From Flavobacteriaceae bacterium (GTDB taxonomy: Bacteria > Bacteroidota > Bacteroidia > Flavobacteriales > Flavobacteriaceae), in NCBI GenBank assembly GCA_021647985.1, contig JAKITQ010000012.1, positions 1 through 64,000 on the forward strand: a stretch of DNA of 64,000 nt, given 5' to 3'. A program made the position numbers and the translations under genes. How positions within the stretch are numbered: the stretch's first letter is position 1; the number at the start of each line of letters is the position of its first letter. Of this stretch, positions 25,489 to 34,487 are shown one piece after another. The notes under the pieces were generated by a model. The model searched no databases. It saw nothing but the letters and a program-made list of their open reading frames with translations, and was not told the DNA's origin.

Positions 25489-26767
25489 AATAGAAATAAA
25501 GACCATAGCTGAAATAAAGGAGTTTCAGGAAAAAGAACTGCAATTGTTGCTAAAATATTTAGATAGCAGATCTCCTTTTTATAAAGAGTGGTTTAAAAAA
25601 CATCATATTAATCTTAAAGAGATTCTAACACTCGAAGATCTTGTGAAGATTCCGGTAACAACCAAAGAAGAATTACAAAAGTATAACAATGATTTTTTCT
25701 GTGTTGATAGCTCAAAAATAGTTGATTATGTAACTACATCAGGAACAACTGGTAAACCTGTTTTTTTTGGTTTAACCGATAAGGATTTGGATAGATTGGC
25801 ATATAATGAAGCCATATCTTTTGCTTGTTCAAAAGTGTCGAATAATGATGTTATTCAATTAATGACAACCATGGATAGACGTTTTATGGCAGGCTTGGCA
25901 TATTTTTTAGGCGCAAGAAAATTAGGTGCAGGAATTATTAGAGTAGGAGCAGGAATACCAGAATTACAATGGGATTCTATTCAAAAATTTAATCCCACTT
26001 ATCTTATTGCGGTTCCATCATTTTTATTAAAATTGATTGCATATGCAGAGAATAACAATATTGATATAAATAAAAGCTCGGTTAAAGGAGTAATTTGTAT
26101 TGGAGAACCTTTAAAAAACCAAGATTTTGGTTTAAATATTTTATCAGAAAAAATAAAAAATAAATGGAATGTTGACCTTTTTTCTACTTACGCATCTACC
26201 GAAATGGGTACCGCTTTTGCGGAATGTGAATACCAACAAGGAGGCCATCATCACCCCGAATTAATAATTGTAGAAATATTAGATGAAAATGATAAACCTG
26301 TTAAAGATGGAGATGAAGGTGAGCTGGTTGTCACAACTTTAGGTGTTGAAGCAATGCCATTATTGCGGTTTAAAACAGGAGATATAGTTAAAGCTCATAC
26401 CGAACCATGTAAATGTGGAAGAAATACACTTCGTTTAGGACCTGTTGTTGGAAGAAAAAAACAAATGATAAAATATAAAGGGACAACTATTTATCCTCCA
26501 GCCATGTATAATTTATTAAATGATTTTACTGAAATCGAAAATTATATTATTGAAATAAATAATAATGAAATTGGAACAGATAAAATAACAATAAAAATTG
26601 GAGCCAAAAAAACTTCAATGGATTTACTAGAAAAATTAAAAGATCATTTTAGAGCTAAACTAAGAGTTTCGCCACAAATTGAATTTATTTCAATTGAAGA
26701 AATGAACGCTATTAAATTTCCAAAAATGAGTAGAAAACCAATGTTGCTTATTGATAAAAGAAAATAA
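25478..26767 (+). CDS. phenylacetate-CoA ligase-like AMP-dependent aryl-acid ligase
   Basis: This 429-residue adenylating enzyme has the P-loop VTTSGTTGKPV (residues 85-95), STYASTEMG as the A5 motif, LLRFKTGDIV as A7, and a PaaK-like C-terminal domain with a CKCG pair. It would activate an aromatic acid with ATP as acyl-AMP, then load it on CoA or ACP. In this locus it is the natural starter-unit ligase (4-hydroxycinnamate in known aryl polyenes, ApeH-like). It overlaps the C45 gene by 11 bases and abuts the acyltransferase gene. Confidence 0.88.
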   Translation: MIPKIEIKTIAEIKEFQEKELQLLLKYLDSRSPFYKEWFKKHHINLKEILTLEDLVKIPVTTKEELQKYNNDFFCVDSSKIVDYVTTSGTTGKPVFFGLTDKDLDRLAYNEAISFACSKVSNNDVIQLMTTMDRRFMAGLAYFLGARKLGAGIIRVGAGIPELQWDSIQKFNPTYLIAVPSFLLKLIAYAENNNIDINKSSVKGVICIGEPLKNQDFGLNILSEKIKNKWNVDLFSTYASTEMGTAFAECEYQQGGHHHPELIIVEILDENDKPVKDGDEGELVVTTLGVEAMPLLRFKTGDIVKAHTEPCKCGRNTLRLGPVVGRKKQMIKYKGTTIYPPAMYNLLNDFTEIENYIIEINNNEIGTDKITIKIGAKKTSMDLLEKLKDHFRAKLRVSPQIEFISIEEMNAIKFPKMSRKPMLLIDKRK

Positions 26768-27874
26768 ATGGAAGAAATTTTTAAAACAATAGCCCCATAT
26801 TCAAAAGAAAAGGTTTTAGAAACTTTAGTTTGGTTAGAAAGTAGTGATAAGTTTGTTAAGGGGGTGCAATATTTTTATCCAAATTGGAGTAAAGGTTTGA
26901 TTATTGAAAAATTACAATCTTGTAAAACCTGTTCTGATTTTCAAGTTACATTTATTGAGATGATTATTAAGAATTCTATTAATAATTCGATGGATTCTTT
27001 TGAGCTTATTGGTTTAGATAAAATTGACACAACAAATTCACTCTTTATTTCAAATCACAGAGATATTTTTTTAGATTCAGCTTTACTTCAAAACCATTTG
27101 TATGATATGGGAAAACCATTTACCGAAATTTCTTTAGGAGATAATTTAATGGTAAATGACACAATGAAAGCCATAGCAAAATTGAATAATATGTTTACTG
27201 TTTTTAGAAGTGATAAAAGAATGGAAAAATTAAAGAACTCTATTAATTTGTCAAAATATATACGACATTCAATTATTAATAAAAAGGTATCCTCGTGGAT
27301 TGCTCAAGGTAACGGAAGAACCAAAAATGGCAATGATATTACTGAGCCAGGTTTAATAAAAATGTTATTATTAAGTGGTAGTAATGATGTTAGAGCGTCT
27401 TTGTCAGAATTAAATATTGTAGTTTCAACTATATCTTTTGAATACGAGCCATGTGCTTTTGAAAAAGCAAATGAGTTAAGTATTCAAGAAAAAGATGGAG
27501 ATTATAGAAAGGATAAATTTGAAAATATAAACAGTATTTTAAGTGGAATAAATAGTAATAAGGGTAATGTAAAACTTTTATTTGAAAAATTAAATGTCGA
27601 TAATATTGAATTTACAAATAACCGTAAGCAAGATGTTGTAAAAATAGTTAATGAGCTAGATAGCTTAGTTTATAAAAATTATCAACTATGGAAAACGAAT
27701 TATATGGCTTATGATTTGTTGCATAGTGATTTTAAATATCAAGAATACTATAACCGAGAAGATATAGTGAGGTTTAAAAAATATCTTAAAATATCTGAGA
27801 ATGAAGATATTTATTACAAAGTTTTAAAAATGTATGTAAACCCTGTTTATAATAAAAATAAGGCTAATCTCTAA
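26768..27874 (+). CDS. PlsC-like acyltransferase
   Basis: This 368-residue protein contains [14 protein letters not shown], an acyltransferase NHxxxxxD-type motif, then FTVFRSD and [14 protein letters not shown] as block II/III equivalents. The family transfers acyl groups to glycerophosphate-type acceptors. Here it is the last gene of the + strand array, immediately downstream of the aryl-acid ligase, so it probably acylates a pigment-related acceptor; this is inference. Its 3' end overlaps that of folD by 11 bases in convergent orientation, with no terminator between them. Confidence 0.75.
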   Translation: MEEIFKTIAPYSKEKVLETLVWLESSDKFVKGVQYFYPNWSKGLIIEKLQSCKTCSDFQVTFIEMIIKNSINNSMDSFELIGLDKIDTTNSLFISNHRDIFLDSALLQNHLYDMGKPFTEISLGDNLMVNDTMKAIAKLNNMFTVFRSDKRMEKLKNSINLSKYIRHSIINKKVSSWIAQGNGRTKNGNDITEPGLIKMLLLSGSNDVRASLSELNIVVSTISFEYEPCAFEKANELSIQEKDGDYRKDKFENINSILSGINSNKGNVKLLFEKLNVDNIEFTNNRKQDVVKIVNELDSLVYKNYQLWKTNYMAYDLLHSDFKYQEYYNREDIVRFKKYLKISENEDIYYKVLKMYVNPVYNKNKANL

Positions 27875-28739
27875 TTTCGCAAGCCAGAAGCGTATTTTTC
27901 AACAACATAGCTATGGTCATGGGTCCAACGCCACCAGGTACTGGAGTAATAAAATCAGCTTTTTTACTCACACTTTCAAAGTCAACATCACCAGCCAATC
28001 TGTAGCCTCGTTTTTTTGAAGAGTCATTTACTCTGGTAATACCAACATCAATTATGGTAACTCCATCTTTAACCATATCGCCTGTTAAAAATTCAGGCAT
28101 TCCAAGGGCTGCTATAATGATATCGGCATGGAGACAAAGTTCTTTTAGGTTTTTAGTTCTACTATGCGCAACGGTTACTGTTGCGTTACCCACCTTTCTT
28201 TTTTGGCTCAATAAAATACTCATGGGCCTCCCTACAATATGACTTCTGCCAATTACAACAACATTTTTGCCTGAAGTTTCAACATTGTACCTATCTAATA
28301 ACTCCAAAATACCATAAGGTGTTGCCGGTAAAAATGTTGGCATATCTAAAGCCATTTTCCCTACATTTACTGGGTGAAACCCATCTACATCTTTATTCGG
28401 GTCAACTGCCATTAAAACTTTTTGTTCATCAATATGTTTGGGCAATGGCAATTGCACAATAAAGCCATCAATATCATTATCCTTGTTAAGATCTTCAATT
28501 TCATTTAGCAATTGTTCTTCGGTAGTATCTTCGGGTAGGTCTATTAAAGTAGAATTAAATCCAACTTTTTCACAAGCCTTAACTTTACTATTTACGTAGG
28601 TCATACTTGCACCATCTGTTCCAACCAGAATAGCTGCCAAATGTGGTGTTTTTAAGCTTTGTGACCTTCGGATTTTAACTGCTTCTGCAATTTCATCTTT
28701 TAAGTCGTTGGAAGTTTTTTTTCCGTCAAGTATTATCAT
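27864..28739 (-). CDS. folD: bifunctional methylene-THF dehydrogenase/cyclohydrolase FolD
   Basis: FolD interconverts 5,10-methylene- and 10-formyl-tetrahydrofolate with NADP in the cytosol. At 291 residues it has the family length. Signature segments are visible: the catalytic YVNSK (Tyr48, Lys52), [30 protein letters not shown] and, near the end, [10 protein letters not shown]. It lies 36 bases downstream of ffh on the minus strand, so the two are probably co-transcribed. Its 3' end overlaps the convergent acyltransferase gene. Confidence 0.97.
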   Translation of the reverse strand: MIILDGKKTSNDLKDEIAEAVKIRRSQSLKTPHLAAILVGTDGASMTYVNSKVKACEKVGFNSTLIDLPEDTTEEQLLNEIEDLNKDNDIDGFIVQLPLPKHIDEQKVLMAVDPNKDVDGFHPVNVGKMALDMPTFLPATPYGILELLDRYNVETSGKNVVVIGRSHIVGRPMSILLSQKRKVGNATVTVAHSRTKNLKELCLHADIIIAALGMPEFLTGDMVKDGVTIIDVGITRVNDSSKKRGYRLAGDVDFESVSKKADFITPVPGGVGPMTIAMLLKNTLLACEIRD

Positions 28740-28756
28740 ATAGATTGTTTATTTTT

Positions 28757-28777
28757 ACTCACTACTCACTACTCACT
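28757..28777. repeat. triple ACTCACT tandem repeat
   Basis: Three perfect head-to-tail copies of ACTCACT occupy 28757-28777 between folD and ffh and include the ffh stop codon (TAG on the minus strand, 28776-28778). It belongs to the AGT/AGA-rich low-complexity runs that flank several gene ends in this window. Confidence 0.75.
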
Positions 28778-30107
28778 ATCCCCCCATCCCTTTCATCATT
28801 TGCATCATTTTCTTACCGCCACCACCTTGCATCATTTTCATCATCTTGCTCATTTGATTGAATTGTTTCATCAATTGATTAATTTCTTGAACACTTGTTC
28901 CTGAGCCTTTTGCTATTCTTTTTTTACGACTTGCATTGATTGTTGCAGGTTTACTTCTTTCATCAGGAGTCATAGAATAAATAATCGATTCAATACCTTT
29001 AAAGGCATCATCATCTATATCCACATCTTTCATCATTTTTCCAGCACCAGGTATCATACCCATCAAATCTTTCATGTTACCCATTTTTTTGATTTGCTGG
29101 ATTTGTTTTAAAAAATCATCAAAGCCAAACTGATTTTGCGCAATTTTCTTTTGTATTTTTCTAGCTTCTTCTTCGTCGTATTGTTCTTGTGCTCTTTCTA
29201 CCAAAGAAACAACATCACCCATACCCAATATTCTTTCAGCCATTCTATCAGGATGAAAAATATCAATGGCTTCCATTTTCTCTCCTGTTCCAATAAATTT
29301 GATGGGTTTGTTTACAACAGACTTTATGGATAGTGCAGCTCCACCTCGAGTATCACCATCTAATTTGGTTAGAACAACACCATCAAAATTCAAGATATCA
29401 TTGAATGACTTTGCCGTATTAACAGCATCTTGCCCAGTCATAGAATCAACAACAAATAAGGTTTCTTGAGGTTGAACAGCCTTATGAATATTTGCAATTT
29501 CTGTCATCATCAATTCATCTACAGCCAATCGACCTGCAGTGTCAATAATCACAACATTTTTTCCATTGGCTTTGGCATGTTTAACAGCATTTTCAGCAAT
29601 TTGAACTGGGTTTTTATTATCTTCTTCAGCATAAACCTCAACACCAATTTGTTCTCCAACGACTTTTAATTGATTAATTGCAGCAGGGCGATAAACATCG
29701 GCACCAACCAACAAAACTTGTTTTGATTTTTTTGTAGTAAGGAAATTTGCAAGCTTACCAGAAAAAGTAGTTTTACCCGAACCTTGTAAACCCGACATTA
29801 AGATTACTGTTGGAGATCCTTTAAGGTTAATCCCAACGGTTTCTCCACCCATTAATTCGGTCAATTCGTCTTTGACAATCTTTATCATTAACTGACCTGG
29901 ATTCAAGGTAGTTAAAACATTTTGACCTAAGGCTTTTTCTTGGATTCTTTTGGTAAAATCCTTAGCAATTTTAAAGTTGACATCAGCATCTAATAAGGCT
30001 CTGCGAACTTCTTTTAAGGTTTCTGCTACATTTATTTCTGTAATACTTCCATGACCTTTTAATACATGAAAAGCTTTATCTAATTTATCACTTAAATTAT
30101 TAAACAT
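28776..30107 (-). CDS. ffh: signal recognition particle protein Ffh (SRP54)
   Basis: Ffh binds signal sequences emerging from the ribosome and, with SRP RNA and FtsY, targets them to the membrane. The 443-residue protein has the N helical bundle, then the GTPase domain with SGLQGSGKTT (G1, about 105-114), DTAGRL (G3) and TKLDGDTRGG (G4), and a methionine-rich M domain finishing in MMKMMQGGGGKKMMQMM. Length and order are standard. A TAATTTTG box on the minus strand at 30137-30144 could be its -7 promoter element. Confidence 0.97.
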   Translation of the reverse strand: MFNNLSDKLDKAFHVLKGHGSITEINVAETLKEVRRALLDADVNFKIAKDFTKRIQEKALGQNVLTTLNPGQLMIKIVKDELTELMGGETVGINLKGSPTVILMSGLQGSGKTTFSGKLANFLTTKKSKQVLLVGADVYRPAAINQLKVVGEQIGVEVYAEEDNKNPVQIAENAVKHAKANGKNVVIIDTAGRLAVDELMMTEIANIHKAVQPQETLFVVDSMTGQDAVNTAKSFNDILNFDGVVLTKLDGDTRGGAALSIKSVVNKPIKFIGTGEKMEAIDIFHPDRMAERILGMGDVVSLVERAQEQYDEEEARKIQKKIAQNQFGFDDFLKQIQQIKKMGNMKDLMGMIPGAGKMMKDVDIDDDAFKGIESIIYSMTPDERSKPATINASRKKRIAKGSGTSVQEINQLMKQFNQMSKMMKMMQGGGGKKMMQMMKGMGG

Positions 30108-30296
30108 AATATCTTACATCATTTTTTTTGAAGATACAAAATTACATAAATTTATTGAGTTTTGGTAGCAGGTAGCAAGTATTTAGGCTTTGTTTATTGG
30201 CGCTTAGTTTTTGGTATTAGATATAAGGTTGCAGGTCTTTAATATTACGAAAATTTCACTTTCAACCAAACAACCAGCAACCAAATTCTAATTTTT
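30108..30296. repeat. intergenic spacer with degenerate GCAACC/GGTAGC repeats
   Basis: The spacer between ffh and msrB contains GGTAGCAGGTAGCAAG near 30166-30181 and CAACCAAACAACCAGCAACC near 30264-30283. The second resembles the text at 46612-46630, and the two motifs are roughly inverse complements of one another. No gene is visible. The left end holds the candidate ffh promoter. Confidence 0.45.
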
Positions 30297-30767
30297 CTAT
30301 TCTTTGGATTTCACAAAGCTTATGGATGAGGTATTAACACAATATCGTTTACCGGTTGTTTCTTTTGGGCCGTCATCAAAAATATGGCCTAAATGACCAT
30401 CGCAATTTGTACAGGTAATTTCAGTCCTCACCATACCATGGGAGGAGTCTACGGTAAAATCAACAGCTCCTTTTATGGCATCGTCAAATGATGGCCACCC
30501 ACAATGTGATTCATATTTTGATCCAGATATAAATAGTTGGGCATCACAGGCAGCACAAAAATAGGTTCCTTTTTCAAAATGTTTGGTATATCCGTAATCA
30601 CCAGCAGCGTCTGTTCCTTTTTCACGTAAAACAAAATATTGTTGAGGTGTTAGAATTTCTTTCCATTCTTTTTCAGATTTTTTAACTTTTTTATCCATAA
30701 TAGATTTTTCCTGAGCCATTAAAGTAGCAGTAAATAATAAGACACTAATAATAAATATGGTTTTCAT
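30297..30767 (-). CDS. msrB: peptide-methionine (R)-S-oxide reductase MsrB, exported
   Basis: MsrB reduces the R epimer of methionine sulfoxide in proteins. This 156-residue form has an N-terminal signal peptide (cleavage near MAQE, residue 20), so it acts in the periplasm or envelope. The zinc-binding pairs CAAC (71, 74) and CTNC (119, 122), the CGWPSFDD segment and the catalytic Cys143 in RYCVNTSS are all present. Its start overlaps the stop of the upstream alpha/beta hydrolase by 4 bases, so the two are translated together. Confidence 0.96.
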   Translation of the reverse strand: MKTIFIISVLLFTATLMAQEKSIMDKKVKKSEKEWKEILTPQQYFVLREKGTDAAGDYGYTKHFEKGTYFCAACDAQLFISGSKYESHCGWPSFDDAIKGAVDFTVDSSHGMVRTEITCTNCDGHLGHIFDDGPKETTGKRYCVNTSSISFVKSKE

Positions 30768-31624
30768 TTTATAAAATTAACAATTCGTTGCATAATTTTG
30801 TTATCCTTAAAAATTTTATGGTGGCCTAATCCATTTGTAATTAAAAGCTCACCATTTTTTAGGTTTTGACGTATAGAAAATGCAGAACTTACAGGTACAT
30901 ATTTATCTTCGCTATCATGAATAACTAACGTAGGAATTTCCACTTTTTTTGCATTGTGGTGCGAAGAATAAGTATCTATATCAATATCGTACTTTTTTAA
31001 GTGAAATTTAGCTAAATCTTCTGCTATTATGGGTTTGAGCTCCATTTTTTTTACAAAATTCATTAAGATTTCCGTAACAGCATCATCGGTGCCTATCGTT
31101 ACAAGTTTTTCTGTTTTTAACCCTGATGATATTGCATTTAATAATGACATTCCGCCAAAAGAGTGGCCAATAACAGCATGAAATGGTCCATATTTTGATT
31201 CCAGTTCTAGAATTGTTTTTACAAATTCGTTCATTATAGTGATTTTGCCACTAGAAAGCCCGTGGGCAGGTGCATCAAAAGATATCACCATCATTTGGTT
31301 TTCTAATATTTTATCGGCCAATTGATATAATTGAGTGCCACGACCAGACCAGCCATGGACTAACAATACTTTTTTTCTAGAATAACCATACGAATATACC
31401 ATTACCTTTTTTTGAATTGACTTTATCTCAATGGACTCTTTTTTAGCACTTTTTCGCATCATCAATTCTCTTTCCGGAATATTAAACTTTAAGGGAGTGG
31501 AAAATATTTTGGCAGCGAATTTTGTTGCCAGCTTATTAGAGATAAATTGTAAAACCTTACCGCTAATTAAAATTATCTTAGGAATTTTAAAAATATTTTT
31601 ATTATTTGTTAGTTTGGTTTTCAT
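30764..31624 (-). CDS. alpha/beta hydrolase
   Basis: This 286-residue hydrolase has the oxyanion-region motif VHGWSGRG (residues 89-96), the nucleophile elbow GHSFGG (Ser155), an acidic residue in IHDSEDKYVP and a C-terminal His in GLGHHKIF, giving a complete Ser-Asp-His set. The N-terminal 45 residues are basic and hydrophobic and may associate with the membrane. The substrate is unknown. A TAGATTTG box lies on the minus strand at 31629-31636, only five bases before the ATG, so transcription from it would give a leaderless message. Confidence 0.82.
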   Translation of the reverse strand: MKTKLTNNKNIFKIPKIILISGKVLQFISNKLATKFAAKIFSTPLKFNIPERELMMRKSAKKESIEIKSIQKKVMVYSYGYSRKKVLLVHGWSGRGTQLYQLADKILENQMMVISFDAPAHGLSSGKITIMNEFVKTILELESKYGPFHAVIGHSFGGMSLLNAISSGLKTEKLVTIGTDDAVTEILMNFVKKMELKPIIAEDLAKFHLKKYDIDIDTYSSHHNAKKVEIPTLVIHDSEDKYVPVSSAFSIRQNLKNGELLITNGLGHHKIFKDNKIMQRIVNFIK

Positions 31625-31657
31625 AAAACAAATCTAAATAATTTTTTAAGAATTTTA

Positions 31658-31790
31658 TTCGTGAGACTTTAAAAAATTAATTTCAATTTTTCAGTAAGTA
31701 GAACCATCATTCCGACGAGGCAGGTACCTCGACCCTTGGGTTGATCCTATTATTGTATCCATTCCGTCAGCTTGCGAATGGGTTTGGTTC
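31658..31790. repeat. dispersed hairpin repeat, copy 1
   Basis: TTCGTGAGACTTTAAAAAAT begins a tract that reappears at 55298, followed in both by AATTTCAATTTTT-like text and an ACCCTTGGG block (31732-31740 here). The variable centre carries CGAGG-CAGGTA-CCTCG (31716-31731), a 5-bp hairpin. It resembles REP-type intergenic repeats. Confidence 0.6.
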
Positions 31791-31888
31791 ATTATATTTC
31801 AATTCGGTATATAAAAATTTCAATTCTCAACTAGGCAAAAACATAAAAAATTGTACATTGGCATATTATAGATAATTTAATTGTTTAG

Positions 31889-33193
31889 ATGCTTCAAAAA
31901 GGGGATAAAAAATTATTATTTGGGTGGGCCTTTTATGATTGGGCAAACTCAGTATATTCCTTAGTGATAAGCACTGCTATTTTTCCAATTTATTATGAAA
32001 GTGTAACGCGAACCGATAGTGGTTTAGTTCATTTTTTTGGTATGGAATTCAACAATACCTCGTTGTATTCATATGCCTTATCCTTTTCGTTTTTATTAGT
32101 GGCATTTATATCACCAGTATTATCTGGAATCGCAGATTATGTAGGTAACAAAAAAAATTATATGAAGTTTTTTTGTTATTTAGGAGCAATCTCTGTAATG
32201 ATGTTATTCTTTTTTAAAGGAATAGAAACCTTGTGGATTGGAATATTATTTTCTGTTCTAGCGAGCATTGGGTTTTGGGGTAGTATGGTTTTTTATGATG
32301 CTTATTTACCAGAAATTGCTTATAATGATCAACAAGATGATGTAAGTGCCAAAGGATTTATTTATGGATATATAGGCTCGGTAATTTTACTGCTATTTAA
32401 CTTGTCTATGGTTTTAAAACCTGAATTGTATCATATTACCGATGCAAATTTGGCATTGAGAATTTCGTTTTTAACAGTTGGAATTTGGTGGATTGCATTT
32501 GCACAAATAACATTTAGAATCTTACCAAAAAACATAAAAGATAAAAAGTTTAAAAAAAATTATTTTTTAAAAGGGTTATTAGAATTAAAAAAAGTAATCA
32601 AGGAACTGCGAGATCAATCCAATCTATTAAACTTTTTAATAGCCCACTTTCTTTATAGCATAGGTGTGCAATCCATTATTTTACTAGCAGCAATTTACGG
32701 AAAAACAGAAATAGGCCTTTCTACTTCTAATTTGATTATGGCTATTATCATGATCCAATTGGTTGGGATCATAGGAGCATATTTCTTTTCAAAACTTACA
32801 AAGATAATTGGAAATTTAACGGCGATCAAAATAACCATAGTGATTTGGACCGCAATAACTTTTGCAGCTTACTTTTTAAATAAAAATGACCCTAATGTAT
32901 TGCTCAAATTTTATGTGATAAGTGGTTTTTTAGGCCTGGTTTTAGGTGCTATTCAAACCTTGTCACGTTCTACCTATTCTAAATTGCTACCTAAAGACTC
33001 TACAGATCATGCCACCTATTTTAGCTTTTTTATTGTAACAGAAAAAATTGCTATAGTTTGGGGTACCTTTATATTTGGAATATCTATTTCAATAACCGGG
33101 TCTATGAAAATATCAATATTATTGTTATCTATATTTTTTGTAGCAGGATTCATAGCTTTGAGTTTTATGAAAAAAACGGAATATGTAAAATAA
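31889..33193 (+). CDS. MFS transporter, UMF1/Atg22-like
   Basis: This 434-residue polytopic membrane protein has about twelve hydrophobic helices and opens with LLFGWAFYDWANSVYSLVI, the signature of the Atg22-like UMF1 major-facilitator group. The conserved SRSTYSKLLP segment lies near the C-terminal third. In yeast, Atg22 exports amino acids from the vacuole; bacterial substrates are not known. It stands alone on the + strand after a 264-base spacer with a dispersed repeat. The lhgO remnant follows. Confidence 0.9.
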   Translation: MLQKGDKKLLFGWAFYDWANSVYSLVISTAIFPIYYESVTRTDSGLVHFFGMEFNNTSLYSYALSFSFLLVAFISPVLSGIADYVGNKKNYMKFFCYLGAISVMMLFFFKGIETLWIGILFSVLASIGFWGSMVFYDAYLPEIAYNDQQDDVSAKGFIYGYIGSVILLLFNLSMVLKPELYHITDANLALRISFLTVGIWWIAFAQITFRILPKNIKDKKFKKNYFLKGLLELKKVIKELRDQSNLLNFLIAHFLYSIGVQSIILLAAIYGKTEIGLSTSNLIMAIIMIQLVGIIGAYFFSKLTKIIGNLTAIKITIVIWTAITFAAYFLNKNDPNVLLKFYVISGFLGLVLGAIQTLSRSTYSKLLPKDSTDHATYFSFFIVTEKIAIVWGTFIFGISISITGSMKISILLLSIFFVAGFIALSFMKKTEYVK

Positions 33194-33217
33194 GCAATTT
33201 TAATCTCCATGGTATTG

Positions 33218-33590
33218 ATGAAAAATAAAGCATTTAATTTTATAGTTGTTGGAGGAGGTATTGTAGGGGCTGCAACAGCCTATAAGTTACAATTAAAATT
33301 TCCTCATAAAACCATTGTAATTCTTGAAAAAGAAAACACATTGGCGTTTCATCAAACCGGAAGAAATTAAGGAGTAATTCATTCGGGTATTTATTATAAA
33401 CCTGGTTTTTTAAAAGCCTTAAATTATTAAAAACGGCAATATAATTCATGTTATCAATGCACCTTCACCAGCTACCACGGCTTGTTTGGCCATTGCAGAT
33501 AAAATTGTAAGTAAAACCTTTTCAGAAAAAATTACCAGAAATGATGTAAAATCGCAACAAGGAGATTGTTGTTATTATAAAAATATATAA
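33218..33590 (+). pseudogene. lhgO: L-2-hydroxyglutarate oxidase remnant
   Basis: The first 50 codons encode the FAD-binding start of LhgO: FIVVGGGIVGAATAY and then FHQTGRN. A TAA at 33368-33370 replaces the next residue, after which the same frame continues with GVIHSGIYYKPG to a second stop at 33428. A different frame from 33435 then reads NIIHVINAPSPATTACLAI, the C-terminal segment of LhgO, to 33590. About 300 middle residues are gone. It is a decayed gene with a nonsense change, a large internal deletion and a frame change. The enzyme would oxidise L-2-hydroxyglutarate to 2-oxoglutarate. Confidence 0.8.
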
Positions 33591-33619
33591 AAAAACCGCC
33601 CTAGATAGCGGTTTTTTTT
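33591..33619. terminator. bidirectional rho-independent terminator
   Basis: AAAAACCGC (33591-33599) pairs with GCGGTTTTT (33608-33616) around an 8-base loop, with A and T tracts on the two sides. It can stop transcripts from both the lhgO remnant and the convergent mechanosensitive channel gene. Confidence 0.85.
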
Positions 33620-33636
33620 AAAATTATACTAGACTC

Positions 33637-34452
33637 TTATTGGTGTAAGTGCACATCCATTTGAGGAAATGGTATATTGATACCTTCCTTATTAAATGCA
33701 TCATAAACATTTTCATTCAAGTCAAAATAAATACCCCAGTAGTCTTCACCCTTTGCCCAAACTCTAACCGTTAAATTAACTGAGCTATCTCCTAAACTTC
33801 CAACACCTATAAAATGTTGCGGGTCATCTAAAATTCTTTGATCATTTTTTATCAAAACATTTAATATCTCTCTTGCTTTATTTACGCTATCACCATAACC
33901 AATACCAAATGAAAAATCGACTCTTCTTATAGGCTGGGTAGAATAATTTACCATAGCAGATGTTGATAGATTTCCATTAGGTAAAATGATAGTTTTATTG
34001 TCTAAATCAGTGAGGATGGTATTGAAAATTTGAATTTCTTTTACAACGCCTTTATGCCCTTGGGCATCAATAAAATCACCTACTTTAAAAGGTTTAAAAA
34101 TTAATATCATAACGCCACCTGCAAAGTTTTGTAAGGTGCCAGATAATGCCATACCAATAGCAAGACCTACAGCACCTAATAAGGCGATAAATGATGTCAT
34201 TTCAACACCCAACATACCTAGAACACTAATTGCAAGCATTACTTTTAAAAGTATTCCTACCAAACTTCTTAAGAAAGGTTTTAAGGAGGTATCTGTATTT
34301 TGTTTGTCTAATGATCTATTAAAAATTGCGATAATTTTTTTGATTAGCATGGATCCAATGATCCAAACCAATATGGCTCCAATTAATTTAGGACCATATT
34401 CTAATACAGTATTGGTCAACTGTTCGATTAATGTATTCATGTTTAATTCCAT
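33637..34452 (-). CDS. small-conductance mechanosensitive channel (MscS family)
   Basis: This 271-residue inner-membrane protein has three N-terminal hydrophobic helices. The pore helix is in GAVGLAIGMALSGTLQNFAGG (about residues 93-113), written here by its key Gly/Ala pattern, followed by IFKPFKVGDFI and a beta-rich cytoplasmic domain. These are MscS hallmarks, and the length matches E. coli MscS (286). It opens on membrane tension to release osmolytes. A second in-frame ATG at codon 5 (34440) is a possible alternative start. Confidence 0.94.
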   Translation of the reverse strand: MELNMNTLIEQLTNTVLEYGPKLIGAILVWIIGSMLIKKIIAIFNRSLDKQNTDTSLKPFLRSLVGILLKVMLAISVLGMLGVEMTSFIALLGAVGLAIGMALSGTLQNFAGGVMILIFKPFKVGDFIDAQGHKGVVKEIQIFNTILTDLDNKTIILPNGNLSTSAMVNYSTQPIRRVDFSFGIGYGDSVNKAREILNVLIKNDQRILDDPQHFIGVGSLGDSSVNLTVRVWAKGEDYWGIYFDLNENVYDAFNKEGINIPFPQMDVHLHQ

Positions 34453-34487
34453 TTGTAATACTTGTTTTATGGTTTATTAATTTGTTT

